DNA of 64,000 nt from Antilocapra americana (Eukaryota > Chordata > Mammalia > Artiodactyla > Antilocapridae): assembly GCA_007570785.1 (NCBI GenBank), contig ML661900.1:3321126-3385125 (forward strand), given 5' to 3'. The translations under genes and the position numbers were made by a program. The stretch's first letter is position 1; every line of letters begins with the position of its first letter. The notes under the pieces were generated by a model that did no database searches, had not been told where the DNA came from, and saw only the letters and a program-made list of their open reading frames with translations. Positions 47,291 through 58,079 of the stretch are shown here, piece by piece.

Positions 47291-47496
47291 GATGGTCCAC
47301 ATAAGGAAAATTAAAATTGAAAAGCAAACATCTGAAGAAAGCCAGTAATTCAACCATTAATGATTACAAGGTCTTGTAGCATCTCGCACACATCAACCTG
47401 GACCCACCAGTGTTTCAAGACTCCATGAAAGAGAACTGCTGCTTTACACCTTGATTAATTATGCTTAACACTTTTCAGTTCTCTTTGCTCTCCATC

Positions 47497-47627
47497 TGCT
47501 GCTGCTAAGTCGCTTCAATCGTGTCCGGCTCTGTGCGACCCCATGGATGGCAGCCCACCAGCCCCCGCTGTCCCTGGGATTCTCCAGGCAAGAATACTGG
47601 AGTGGGTTGCCATTGCCTTCTCCGGCT
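47497..47627 (-). repeat. BovA SINE monomer
   Basis: Reverse: ctgctgctaagtcgcttcaa to ttgccattgccttctcc. One half of a BOV-A2. Confidence 0.9.
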
Positions 47628-48394
47628 CTCTATCTATATGGCTTTAATTCACTGCTTTCCAGGGCTGCTCCAGAATTTCTGTCCAGGAATATTTTAGGGG
47701 CAGCAGTCTGGTTTAGAAGGAGCAACCCCAGGGATTTGTCTTGAAGCTGCATATGCACAGCAGACCCACCTTTTCACTTCAAATTTAGAGGCTGGTAAGA
47801 TTGGTACACCCAGAGTACTGCTTTTGGGTGGTCCCCTCCTCTACTTCAATAGGGACCACATAGAAATGGGCCTGTATTCTTAAAACCTGCTTCGTAGTTT
47901 CAAGGCTCACTTGTGCTTCCAACAAGCAATTATTCTGCAATGATATTCTGCCTTTCTAAATATAGCACATGGAAATGGACCTCCCCTTTTAAGCAGTGTC
48001 TGCCAACAAGACTTCTTTTCTGGTGCTAAAAATACATGCAGATGATTTTAACTGTGCCACTTTCAGATTCTCCTTTCAGTGTATCTGTTCCTTCCCATGT
48101 GTTGTCATTTTCTATTTGAAAATCATGACCATGAAACCTCGAACATTCATGGGTTATGCAAACAGCTTCCATTGGTATATTTTTAATAATCACAGCTCTT
48201 ATTATTACCAGATGTTGAAATCCCAAGGGATAGCAGAGTGACAGACTTTAACGGTAAGATTATTTGGGCAAGAGACAGGTGATGTTTTTGTTTTCTGAGA
48301 GAGAGCAGGTGTCTTGCTTGAATTTGTATCCATTTCCCCCCTCATTTGGCTGAGATGTCTGAGACAAAATCTTTAATATCACTGATCCTTTGTG

Positions 48395-48625
48395 TCTTTA
48401 TTAGTGTGTGTGTGTCTGTGTAGGTGTGTTCCTGTGTCCTCAGTTGTATCTGACTTTTTGTGATGCCATGGACTGTAGCCTACCAGGTTCCTCTGTGTAT
48501 GGGATTTCCCAGGTAAGAATACTGGAGTGGGTTGCCATTTCCTGCTCCAGGGGAGCTCCCTGCATCTCTTTCTCTCCTGCACTGGCAGGTAGATTCTTTA
48601 CCACTGTGCCTCCTGGGAAGCCCGT
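48395..48625 (-). repeat. GT run and Bov-tA SINE
   Basis: GT-rich run at about 48403-48425, then a reverse Bov-tA to cctcctgggaagccc. Confidence 0.88.
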
Positions 48626-48716
48626 CTTCATTAGCAGAGTGCTGCTAATGCCTTAAAGGATTTGGGTAAAAAACACGTGGGATTTTTAGGTTATCTATTA
48701 TTCGATTTTGAATTAG

Positions 48717-49020
48717 ATATTAGTTATCTATTGCTGCGTAACAAATCCTCACCCCCCACCAAATCTAGCAGCTTGAAACAATGTTATTATCTTACATAGT
48801 TTCAGAGGATTAGAAATCCTGGAGCAATTTAGCTGGGTAGTTCTGGTATAGAATCTCTCGTAGGATTTCACTCAAATCATTGGCCAGGGATTCATCCTCT
48901 GTAGATTGCATGAGTTTGGAGGATTTGCATCCAGGTTCACTCATATGGTTATTGGCAGGAGGCTTCCATTTATCAGCACATGGCTTCTCCCAAAGTCAGT
49001 GATCAGAGGATAAGATAGAG
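48717..49020 (+). repeat. Ancient mammalian interspersed repeat (unassigned)
   Basis: Begins ttagttatctattgctgcgt and continues with gcagcttgaaacaa and gttattggcaggaggcttcc. A common old mammalian repeat; family not assigned. Confidence 0.5.
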
Positions 49021-50870
49021 ACAAATAGAGTGTATATCAAGACATACACTGGACTCTTACAACCTAAATTCGATGGTGACATACCATCATGACTGCAATA
49101 TTCTGATCACACTAACCAACCCTGATACAATGTGGGAGAGGACAGCCCCAGGGTGAAAAGAACAGGAGGCAGGTACCACTGCAGACCATCATGGAGGCTG
49201 GGTACCACCCGTGGATGGAGCACCCAGCAGGCACACTTGGGCACTAGTAATTCAAGAGCCATTTATTGGGCTCTTCTAGGCCCAAGAGGTATAAAATAGA
49301 CATTGTCCTTGCCCCAAGGACTCTCATTGTAGAGGCTCATAGTAAGTGCTCAAGAAATATATTTTCCCCTTAAGAGAAAGAAAGAAACAAAAGCTTCATG
49401 AAAGGAGATCTTGATAGTCAGAGGTACAGCCACTATCCAAGTAATGCCCTCTAGAGAAAATTGCCCCCTCCCCAGATGTAACTGTTATGAGTTGGAGGAC
49501 TCCGCAATTTTCGGTTTAGAGCCTGAGAATTTACATTATGGATCTGAGCAGAAGTAAAGACAATCATTATAACTGTCTGTGAGAAAAAGGTGTACTAAGT
49601 AAATTGATGGTGTTCACAGCCCAGCAAACATGGTTATTTTCCTAAACAATTATTTGGCAAACTAATAAGGTTTAAAACTCTGGGCTCCTTATCTCTATGT
49701 AAAAGCAACTAAGGTGGGAGGTCTCTTTGGTAATACTTCATCCACTGTCAATTTTGTTGATGTTTAATGTAATGTATATATATACATTGTATGTACTATA
49801 TAATAAAGTGACCTTGAGTGTAATATCTTCTTCTATTAATAGAAAGCACTCTGACCTCCCAGTTTATCCTAATTAGTGAGATGTGACTCTCCTGGTACTT
49901 TACCTGTGCTAAAATATTCATATTTCAGGCTCTTAGAGGAGACATGTATGATTCATAGGATTAATGGCAAAGGAATTTACCTCCATTATCAAATTAGCCT
50001 TGCATCTCACCAGCCTTCACAAGGCTAAAGTGAAGCTTGAGATTTATACATGAATATTGAAGTCTGATTCCAAGTTTAATAAAACATGCATACCTTTCCA
50101 ATATACCCATGGAAAGAAATGTACACTGGAACTTTTGCTGATGCAGAGGAGCCCACAGGTATCTGAGAAACACCAGCTAAAGTCCCATTGGATGGCTCTC
50201 ATTCCCTCTAATGCCCTTGACCAGGCTTTTCAGATCACCGAAAATTCTGTGGTTCAGTAGCTCTTTGCTGAGCCTGCTGTCCTCTGCCAGGCCTCTGGAG
50301 GATGCAGAAGAGGAGACTGATACCATCTCTGAGCTCATGGACTTAATGAAAAACACTTGTCCCAGAGTCTCTTCCTCCATGAGAAATGGCAGGAATTATA
50401 GTTGTCTTATTCACAGCTGTATTCTCAGTGCTTATAAAGGGGGTTTCAGGCAATCCCCATTAGGGAATCCCTAGCACGCATATAAGAACTAAAGCATCAC
50501 CTGGCCCCAGGAGTCTCTGCACTTAACCACACACACCGTGAAACTGCAGTGAGAACTTTGGGGCCGAGCCAGGGCCAGACCTTCCAAAGTCCCCACATTT
50601 TGGACTCATTCCTGTCTCCCTGCATTGCTGCCGTGTGCCTGATGTTGGTGCACCCTCCTCATTGCCAAGACTCTACTCCAGTGGTTCCCAATCAGCCAAA
50701 GAAAAAGTATTTGGCCTTTTGCAGTCAAATGAGAAAAATAAGAATAGTATAATTAGTTTTTCACAAAGCTCAGTGGGAAGGACTATTTATTCTTAGAGTA
50801 GGCTTTTCTTTATTGGTGTTAATATGTTACCTCTTTTATGAAATTACAGTAGGAGACAGTGGAATTTTTT
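49020..50870. other. Intergenic stretch, no gene recognised
   Basis: No exon or young repeat recognised. 49255-49365 and 50395-50450 resemble ends of old L2/MIR-like repeats. A weak open frame on the minus strand (50380-50177) has no recognisable domain. Confidence 0.5.
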
Positions 50871-50884
50871 TAAATAAAAAGACA

Positions 50885-51010
50885 ACAATATTTTGGGGGG
50901 CACTTAGTATTTCACAGATCCTCAACAAGTTTTGAGGTAGGTTAATATTAGTATTTATTTTACAACCTTAAACTCAGGCAGAGATTATATCACTTGTTGC
51001 AAACCATAAC
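50885..51010 (-). repeat. MIR SINE, reverse, diverged
   Basis: Reversed MIR pattern: cctcaacaagttttgaggta, then the 'cttaaactcaggcagag' and 'atcacttgttgc' phrases. Confidence 0.5.
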
Positions 51011-51248
51011 AGGAGTCTTACCATAACCGAGAATAACGTGGTTTTTCACATTAATCTGATGTGTGTGAATTTAACAGTGATAGCACGCAAATAGTCATTT
51101 AAAACAAAACAAAACCCAAACCCCATTAGATATTACAGAAATTCTATTTTGGGTATTTTGTAATTCTTAAATCAACCCTATAATGCTTTTGAATAACCTA
51201 CTTACTCTCATTACAAATCTATTTATGTAAATCTAATCCTTATAATTG

Positions 51249-51312
51249 AAGAAGGAAATGGCAGCCTATTCCAGCACTCTTGCCTGGAAAATCCTATGGA
51301 CAGTCTTCTCAG
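51249..51312 (+). repeat. BovA SINE fragment
   Basis: gaagaaggaaatggcagcct and cttgcctggaaaatcctatg: a short forward piece of the BovB-derived part. Confidence 0.7.
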
Positions 51313-51429
51313 GCTACTGATCCTCAGCATCATGCTACAGCATCACAACTTGTGGGAAGAGCTCTTAAAAGACCAGTAAATTTGTCCCAGCAGTCTGTTA
51401 CTTAAAGTTCTTACTAACTAGACAAACCA

Positions 51430-52696
51430 CACATATAATTAAATTTACATTTTATTAAAATGACATCTATAGAAGCAAAATATCTAAACATGTATTATCT
51501 GTTCCACCTATCATGTAAATTGCTCTAATTGTCACAAGTCTAATTCACTTAGCTTATTATAATCACTTAAAATTCAGCTCATCCTGACTAGATTCCTGGC
51601 CCAGTCTTTTCAAATAACTTGTTTTATTATAAATTTCCTTTTATTTAAACAAGTGTCAGTAATACAGGATTAAGAGTGGTTAATTAACAACTGAGAAATT
51701 ATAAGTAAAATGTCATTTTGGGGTTAAAAAATACAGCATCCAGCAGAGCAAATTTCAAAAGTAAAGATAGAGACACTTATGTTTCTGAAACAGGCTGAAT
51801 GGCACAGCTCAACACAATGTGAGTCAAACAAGCAAGAAGAAAAGGAGGGAGAGGGCCACGAGAGGCTAAGTATTTTATTCTAGTGTCCCCCAGATTGACT
51901 GTGGAAGTAAAATCTTTCTACATTAAAAAAGTTTATATGAATTATATGAATAGTAATTTTCATCAAAGTCAAAATGAAATGTTCTGCATAGGACAAAATA
52001 TATGCCTAAGCAACATGTCATATTTGCACAAGGCCACTGAATGTCATGGGTACTAGTAACAAATGAAAAAGCTTAAGTCTATGGCAGACCGAGCAAAGAT
52101 TTCAGTTTGGTATTTTATAACCCCAAGACTATAAACTACTCTTACTATATAAAAGCTCTAATGACATACAGAGTCTTTTGCAGGAACGCTTGTGCTTCTG
52201 GTTGGCACATTATCTACTCTTCAGTATGTGAAAGTGATACAGACAGTTGTGAGAAGTTGTGTAAAACTATTGTATTTACAAAAATGGCACAAAAGTAAAT
52301 TCAGCAATCAACGCACATGCACACTTCATTCACATCTTCAGTGACAAAAGGTATTCTGAACACTACAGAACTGAATAAGAATGCTAGCTCTAAAAACAGC
52401 TGTTAAGCAATAGAATCACGTAAGTTACACCGGAATGGGCAAATATTGTCCAAGTAAAATTCTATTGTTAAAGCTGAAACAGATTTAAGGCCATTCAAGT
52501 TCAAGCACAGGATACAAATCGTTAAGAGCCCCATCTATTTGTGTTTGAAATGTGTGACTTTTCTTCTAACTTGTGGTCTTAAACTTCTGTTTTACAAAAC
52601 CCAGAAGGAAAATCCAGATGAAATCAACAGTAGAGGTTATATGAAATAAGAGTAATATACAAAGCTATAATTAAAATTATTAAAGAAAGTCAACAT
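51430..52696 (-). other. UTR-like non-repetitive block, left part
   Basis: No repeat family recognised. Read on the minus strand it is AT-rich with long uninterrupted UTR-like text and two AATAAA signals (51645-51640 and 51628-51623). It continues at 53939-54230 after the L1. It could be the 3' UTR of an unknown transcript, a 3' UTR-only retrocopy, or plain intergenic DNA. No coding frame is seen. Confidence 0.3.
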
Positions 52697-53923
52697 AAAA
52701 CTCCTAGAGGATAACATAGGCAAAACACTTTCCGACATAAACCAAAGCAGGATCCTCTATGACCCACCTCCCAGAATATTGGAAATAAAAGCACAAATAA
52801 ACAAATGGGACCTAATTAAAATTAAAAGCTTCTGCACAACAAAGGAAACTATAAGCAAGGTGAAAAGACAGCCTTCAGAATGGGAGAAAATAATAGCCAA
52901 TGAAGCAACGGACAAACAATTAATCTCAAAAATATACAAGCAACTCCTGCAGCTCCATTCTAGAAAAATAAACGACCCAATCAAAAGGTGGGCCAAAGAA
53001 CTTAACAGATATTTCTCCAAAGAAGACATAAAAATGGCTAACAAACACATGAAAAGATGCTCAACATCACTCATTATCAGAGAAATGCAAATCAAAACCA
53101 CAATGAGGTACCACTTTACACCAGTCAGAATGGCTGCCATCCAAAAGTCTACAAGCAATAAATGCTGGAGAGGATGTGGAGAAAAGGGAACCCTCTTACA
53201 CTGTTGGTAGGAATGCAAACTAGTACAGCCACTATGGAAAACAGTGTGGAGATTCCTTAAAAAACTGCAAATAGTTCTGCCATATGACCCAGCAATCCCA
53301 CTGCTGGGCATACACACTGAGGAAACCAGAATTGAAAGAGACACGTGTACCCCAATGTTCATCGCTGCATTGTTTACAATAGCCAGGTCATGGAAGCAAC
53401 CTAGATGCCCATCAACTGACGAATGGATAAGAAAGCTGTGGTACATATACACAATGGAATATTACTCAGCATTAAAAAAAAATTCCTTTGAATCAGTTCT
53501 ACTCAGGTGGATGGAACTGGAGCCTATTATCCAGAGTGAAGTAAGCCAGAAGGAAAAACAACAATACAGTATACTAACGCATATATATGGAATTTAGAAA
53601 GATGGTAACGAGAACCCAGCATGCGAGACAGCAAAAGGAACACAGATGTATAGAACAGACTCGTGGACTCTGTGGAAGAGGGCAAGGGTGGGATGATATG
53701 GGAGAATGGCATTGAAACATGTTAATTACCATATGTGAAATCAATCGCCAGCCCAGGGTTGATGCTTGGGGCTGGTGCACCAAGATGTCCCATCGGGAGG
53801 GAATCGGGAGGGAGGAGGGAGGGGGGTTTTGGAGGGGGAGCATATGTAAACCCATGGCGGTTTCATGTCATTGTATGGCAAAACCAACACAATAAAAAAA
53901 TAAAATAAATGAAAGACAGTTTA
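52697..53923 (+). mobile_element. Young 5'-truncated bovine L1, forward
   Basis: ORF2 C-terminal part (open from 52697), then a stop at 53208-53210 where the other copy has Trp, then open again 53244-53597. The G-rich 3' UTR (about 53795-53840) and A-rich tail follow. Flanked by AAAGAAAGTCAACAT (52682-52696) and AAAAAAAGTCAACAT (53924-53938). Close to the L1 at 42031 in sequence but in the opposite orientation. Confidence 0.93.
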
Positions 53924-53938
53924 AAAAAAAGTCAACAT

Positions 53939-54230
53939 TAAAATTGCGAAACTTGTTACTTGTTGGATCCAGCCCTACACTCGGAGTTAAGTAATATGTA
54001 CAAATATTTTCAAGTAGCTTACTTTATGTTGCTCTAACATGTTCTTTTCATCAGTGCACTGTTAAACTAATCAAAAAACTCTACACGTGTATATTCCCTT
54101 ACAATAGTAGCACACAATACCACTACCTGCAAAGGCATCACTCTCAAAATGACTTAATGAGTAAAAGGAAATACAAAGCAGTGGAGTAACATATTAAGGA
54201 GAAATAATGGGAATTAGAAGATTCATGCAG
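53939..54230 (-). other. UTR-like non-repetitive block, right part
   Basis: Continuation of 51430-52696 beyond the L1. AT-rich, no repeat recognised. It ends near a reversed MIR at about 54290. Confidence 0.3.
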
Positions 54231-54289
54231 TTCAGTTCTTTTTAATCAGCCAGCCAGCTTGCTAGCAACAAGAGATGGTTTCTGTTGAG

Positions 54290-54435
54290 GAAGGTCCTGT
54301 GGAGTGGGAATGTGGTCACCGGTGACCTTACCCATTTTACAGAGCTGCTAAGTAGTGGAGTCTTTCTGACCAGAGGAACCTGGTTCTGGAGCCCAGACTC
54401 CATAGTAGTCTGATCCAGGGCACTTCCTTCACATG
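54290..54435 (-). repeat. MIR SINE, reverse
   Basis: Reversed MIR: ccttacccattttacagagc, then aacctggttctggagcccag. Confidence 0.55.
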
Positions 54436-54710
54436 GATTTACCACAGTTTATTTAACCATTCTTTCACTTTTGCTCATTTTCCTTTTTTCTTCCAAGTTT
54501 CTGGTACTATAAATAAAGCTGCCATGTACAACCTCATGATTAAATCTTTGTGTACCTTATCCATAAGTATTTCTATAGAATAATTTCTGGCAGAGGATTT
54601 GCTTGATCAAGGAGATTACAGTTTTAAGGCTTTGACAAAATTCACCAACCTGCATCTCAGATTGTGTCTTTTCAGAACGTTGTATCCAGCATTCATCCAA
54701 CAAGCTAAGC
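54435..54710 (-). repeat. Old L1 / HAL1 3' part, reverse
   Basis: ctataaataaagctgccatg and ccataagtatttctatagaa, as in reversed old L1 3' parts. Confidence 0.45.
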
Positions 54711-54754
54711 AATGAAGAGCCAGTGCAGCCAAAAGTAAATAAATTAAAAAAAAT

Positions 54755-55275
54755 ACTTTTGCTGCATGATGTTTCATTTACTAATATGGTAGTAATCCAC
54801 AGTGATCCAAACCCTTGTATAATTCAGCCCCCATGAATACCTGTGACTTGTTTCTAATGAACAGAATATGGCAAAAGTAAAAGGATCTTGCAGATGTAAT
54901 TAAAGTCTCTAATCAACTGCTTTTCAGTTAATCAAAATGGAGATTATCCTCGGTGGGCCTTAACTAATTAGGCGAGCCCTTTAAAAGAGCTTGCTGAAGT
55001 TAGAAAGACTCAGAGCAGTAGAAACTGTTACTGACTTTTAAGAAGTAAATCATCATGAAATGAAACTGCAAGTAAATGAATTCCATCACCAGTATGGGAG
55101 TTCAGAAGTTTATCCTTCCCTGCCACACCTCCATATGAGAATGCAGTATGACAGTCATCTAGATTTCAGTCCTGTAAGGCCCTGAGCAGAGGACCCAGGT
55201 AAGCCATGCCCAGACTTCTGAGTTACAGAAACTCTGAAATAAATGGGTGTCGTCTTAAGCCACTGAGTTGTGTGC
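54755..55275 (+). repeat. Ancient LTR-like repeat (unassigned), copy 2
   Basis: Same family as 8135-8530: aaggatcttgcagatgtaat, gagattatcctcggtgggcc, and an end with cttaagccactgagttgtg. Better preserved than copy 1. Confidence 0.5.
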
Positions 55276-55299
55276 TAACACAACTAACAAGACTACATA

Positions 55300-56130
55300 T
55301 TTTCCATGTGTTATTAACCATGTTTTTTTCTCCTTTCCAGCTCATGCTTCTGCATTCATCATTTTCTTACTTGGGTTCTTAATACTTTTTATTGTAGAGA
55401 TATCAACCCCTTTGTCTGTCATAAATAATAAACAGCCACTGCATTTTCATGTGGTAAAACCCATTGGTCTTTCCCTTTGTGGTGCCACTTGGAAAGTCTA
55501 TCCTCATCCTACAGTTACAGCGTGAGTCACATACATTTTGTCTAGTATTTGTGGTTTCATCATTACATTTAAATCTTTAATCCATCTGAAGAGGTTTTTG
55601 GTAAACAGTGGTACGGAAAAGCCCAACTTTCACTGCTTTCAAATGTACGAGCAATAGCTACTGAATAATCATTTGCTTTTCAACTGAATTTATATCAGAT
55701 CTAAAGTCTAAATTTGGCCTTCTCCATATGTTACATTAGGTCTATCCTGTTCTGCTTTAGTATCAAACTGTTTTCATTATTGGAACTCCACGATGCATTT
55801 GAGTATAGTAGGAAAAAAATCATCCTTCATTTCTCTTCTTTCATAAACTTTCCTCATGATTCTCAAACATCTCCTCTTTCATTTTATCTTTGGAATTGTT
55901 TTGTCAAATTCCATTGGCAATTTAATTGTATCTGTGGCACACTGAGATACATTTGTAGATTTATACACATATAGATTATAGAATTGACTTCCCATATTTC
56001 CATACCAGAACATGTTTGGAACTGTGTGTCTTTTTCATGACCTTGTCAAGATAGGTTTAGTCATATACACCTTCCATATGTCTTGTTGTATTAATGACAG
56101 GGTTTTAAATATTTTCATTTAAGATATCCT
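55300..56130 (-). repeat. Old L1 ORF2 fragment, reverse
   Basis: Reversed ORF2 text: taaatctttaatccatctga, ttccattggcaatttaattg and related phrases over about 800 bases. No open frame remains. Confidence 0.65.
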
Positions 56131-56189
56131 AACTAGTATATTTCGATAATTATTTACTAGATTATAGGAAGATTTTTGTTTAACTTACT

Positions 56190-57235
56190 TGTGCAACCAC
56201 AAATTAGTAAGAGTCTGGCAAAAATCAATGAAAGCATTCTGTGAGAATCAATTCTTAAACAATTATCAGTACCCCCCTCGTGGGATGTATGTACCTATGT
56301 TCATTAGTCTAAACCAACAAGAGAATCCCAAATTCCTTGCGGTAATTGGTTCAGGAATGGACAAATCTAAGCTAGGTTGGGCCAGTGAAACAGAAAAGAG
56401 GTTTTCCAGGGGATTGTGATAAGAAGCTTTCTTGCTCTTTGATGAGAACCCCAGGAAGCCAGCTTCTCCCATTGGTCACAGTCAAGGAGATGTGTATATT
56501 TTGGCAGCTGTTGTGTGACCACAGGAAGCACCCTCAGAATGAAGCTGAGTCTGTGGATAGCAGAGCAGAGATGCCGAAAGACTGTGCTGATGACACCTTT
56601 GAACCCCTGGATCATCTAACTTGAGATCTGCCCTGCCTCTGTGCTTGTTCTTTAGGCCAGTTCATTTTCTGTGTGTGCCCCTTTCACCTGGGCCTTTTTT
56701 AGCCCAAAGCACCCTGCTGATACATGAGGACCGAGTGGGATGAAGGACAGTTCCCAGCACAGAGTGGCTGCTCAGTATACGATAGCGCCACCTGCCACCA
56801 TCCCTGACCCCTAGCCCCGCCAGACCTTACTTCCTTGTCCAGTACAGACCTGTGTCCAGCCTTTGCTCCCAGACTTTCTCTCTCCTCACTCACATTCGGA
56901 GCTGTCTCACCCTTAAAGACCCTGCTCAAATTCTACCTCCCTCACGAATGCTGTTTAGCTCGTGGGGAATTTTCTGTGCTTGGCTCGTCTGAGCCTCATC
57001 ACACACTGCCTCCCGTGGCTGCCTTTCCCTCCCTGAGTCTGGGTCCATCTCCCCATTCCCCACCTACAGTGAATCCCTTCAGGGCCTGGACCACCCTGTG
57101 TACCTCAGCCTCCTGCACTGGTCTGCCTCCTGCAACCTCTTACCCCTTGTAACGTTCAGTGAGCACTCGATGCCGAAGTTACCAGCCTTTAAATTTCTTC
57201 TCTTCCTTGCTTTTTACAATTTGTGGGCATCAGAA
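56190..57235. other. Old unassigned repeat and intergenic DNA
   Basis: 56290-56670 reads like an old mammalian LTR-type repeat (ttggttcaggaatggacaaa; gaacccctggatcatctaac). 56840-57170 is C/T-rich and L2/MIR-like. No gene recognised. Confidence 0.4.
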
Positions 57236-57239
57236 TTCA

Positions 57240-57620
57240 GCTGATTGAGATTCCTACAACAGCAAGAGGGGTGTTATTGTTTTGCTCTGAAGGTCTCTAC
57301 AAGTGTAAGGCATGTCTAAAGTGGCTATAAATAATTTATATTGTCTATAACTCAAGTCGATCAAAATAGACCTCATCACAGTGATGCGGCAAAATCTGGT
57401 ACAAGCTGCTTTTCTGCTGCCTCCAAACCCGTTACACACTCGGTGCAGATGAAAATCTGCCTGGATTCCCTCCTGAATCGGATTAATGCCCCATCCACAA
57501 TCACATTAATCACAATCTGTCCGAGATTAGACCCTGGATAATCCCATTGGACAAGAGGTGACAACCCAGATTCTATCATCTCATTTATTATCTATTTTTG
57601 GAATTTGCTAGTAACTCTAG
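57240..57620. promoter_or_regulatory. Candidate conserved regulatory element
   Basis: A repeat-free block with a MEF2-like CTATAAATAA (57325-57334) and several homeodomain-type motifs within about 65 bases: GGATTAAT (57480-57487), ATTAATCA (57505-57512), GATTAG (57525-57530) and GGATAATCC (57536-57544). In human, ISL2 lies on this side of ETFA, so an enhancer role is possible but unproven. Confidence 0.3.
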
Positions 57621-57959
57621 GTTCCAGAAGATGTTTTCTGGTGAAAGAGGAGCCTCTGTAGATTCTTTTGAAAAACTGTTAGTTCCTGGGCTTTGAATAG
57701 CGCCAAGCACTTGATGTCATGGAAGTCTCCTATTTTGTTCCCAGGTGATGAACAGACAACAAAATCCCCAAGTCTGTAGTCTTTGTTATGAGAAACACAT
57801 ACACATTTAGCTTTTTACAAACCTACATTGGAAAGAATTAAAAACATCCTTCAAAATCTTTAAAAGATCAGGACAACAACTTTCTGAAGAGACAACCTCA
57901 TGTTTGAGGATATATGATATTTTCTTTTCTGCTTGTTTTAGCATCATAAAGGTAAGCAT

Positions 57960-58069
57960 CTATGGTTGGTAAAGGGGCTGTAACTGGCCCCCAAAGTCTG
58001 AAACCACCCCTCCTCTATGGTTGGTAAAGGGGCTGTAACTGGCCGCCAAAGTCTGAAACCACCCCTCCT
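57960..58069 (+). repeat. 55-bp tandem duplication
   Basis: Two adjacent 55-base units (57960-58014 and 58015-58069) differ at one base (C to G about 30 bases into the unit). Followed by a short CA run at 58070-58080. Confidence 0.97.
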
Positions 58070-58079
58070 ACACACACAC

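Noticed and set aside
50177..50474. Acidic/Ser-rich open frames near 50.2-50.5 kb considered as a processed pseudogene
   Set aside because: No recognisable protein and no poly(A) tail or duplication; the right part looks like an old L2 end.
57960..58069. Possible CRISPR-like or satellite array
   Set aside because: Only two adjacent units without spacers; a simple tandem duplication in a mammalian genome.
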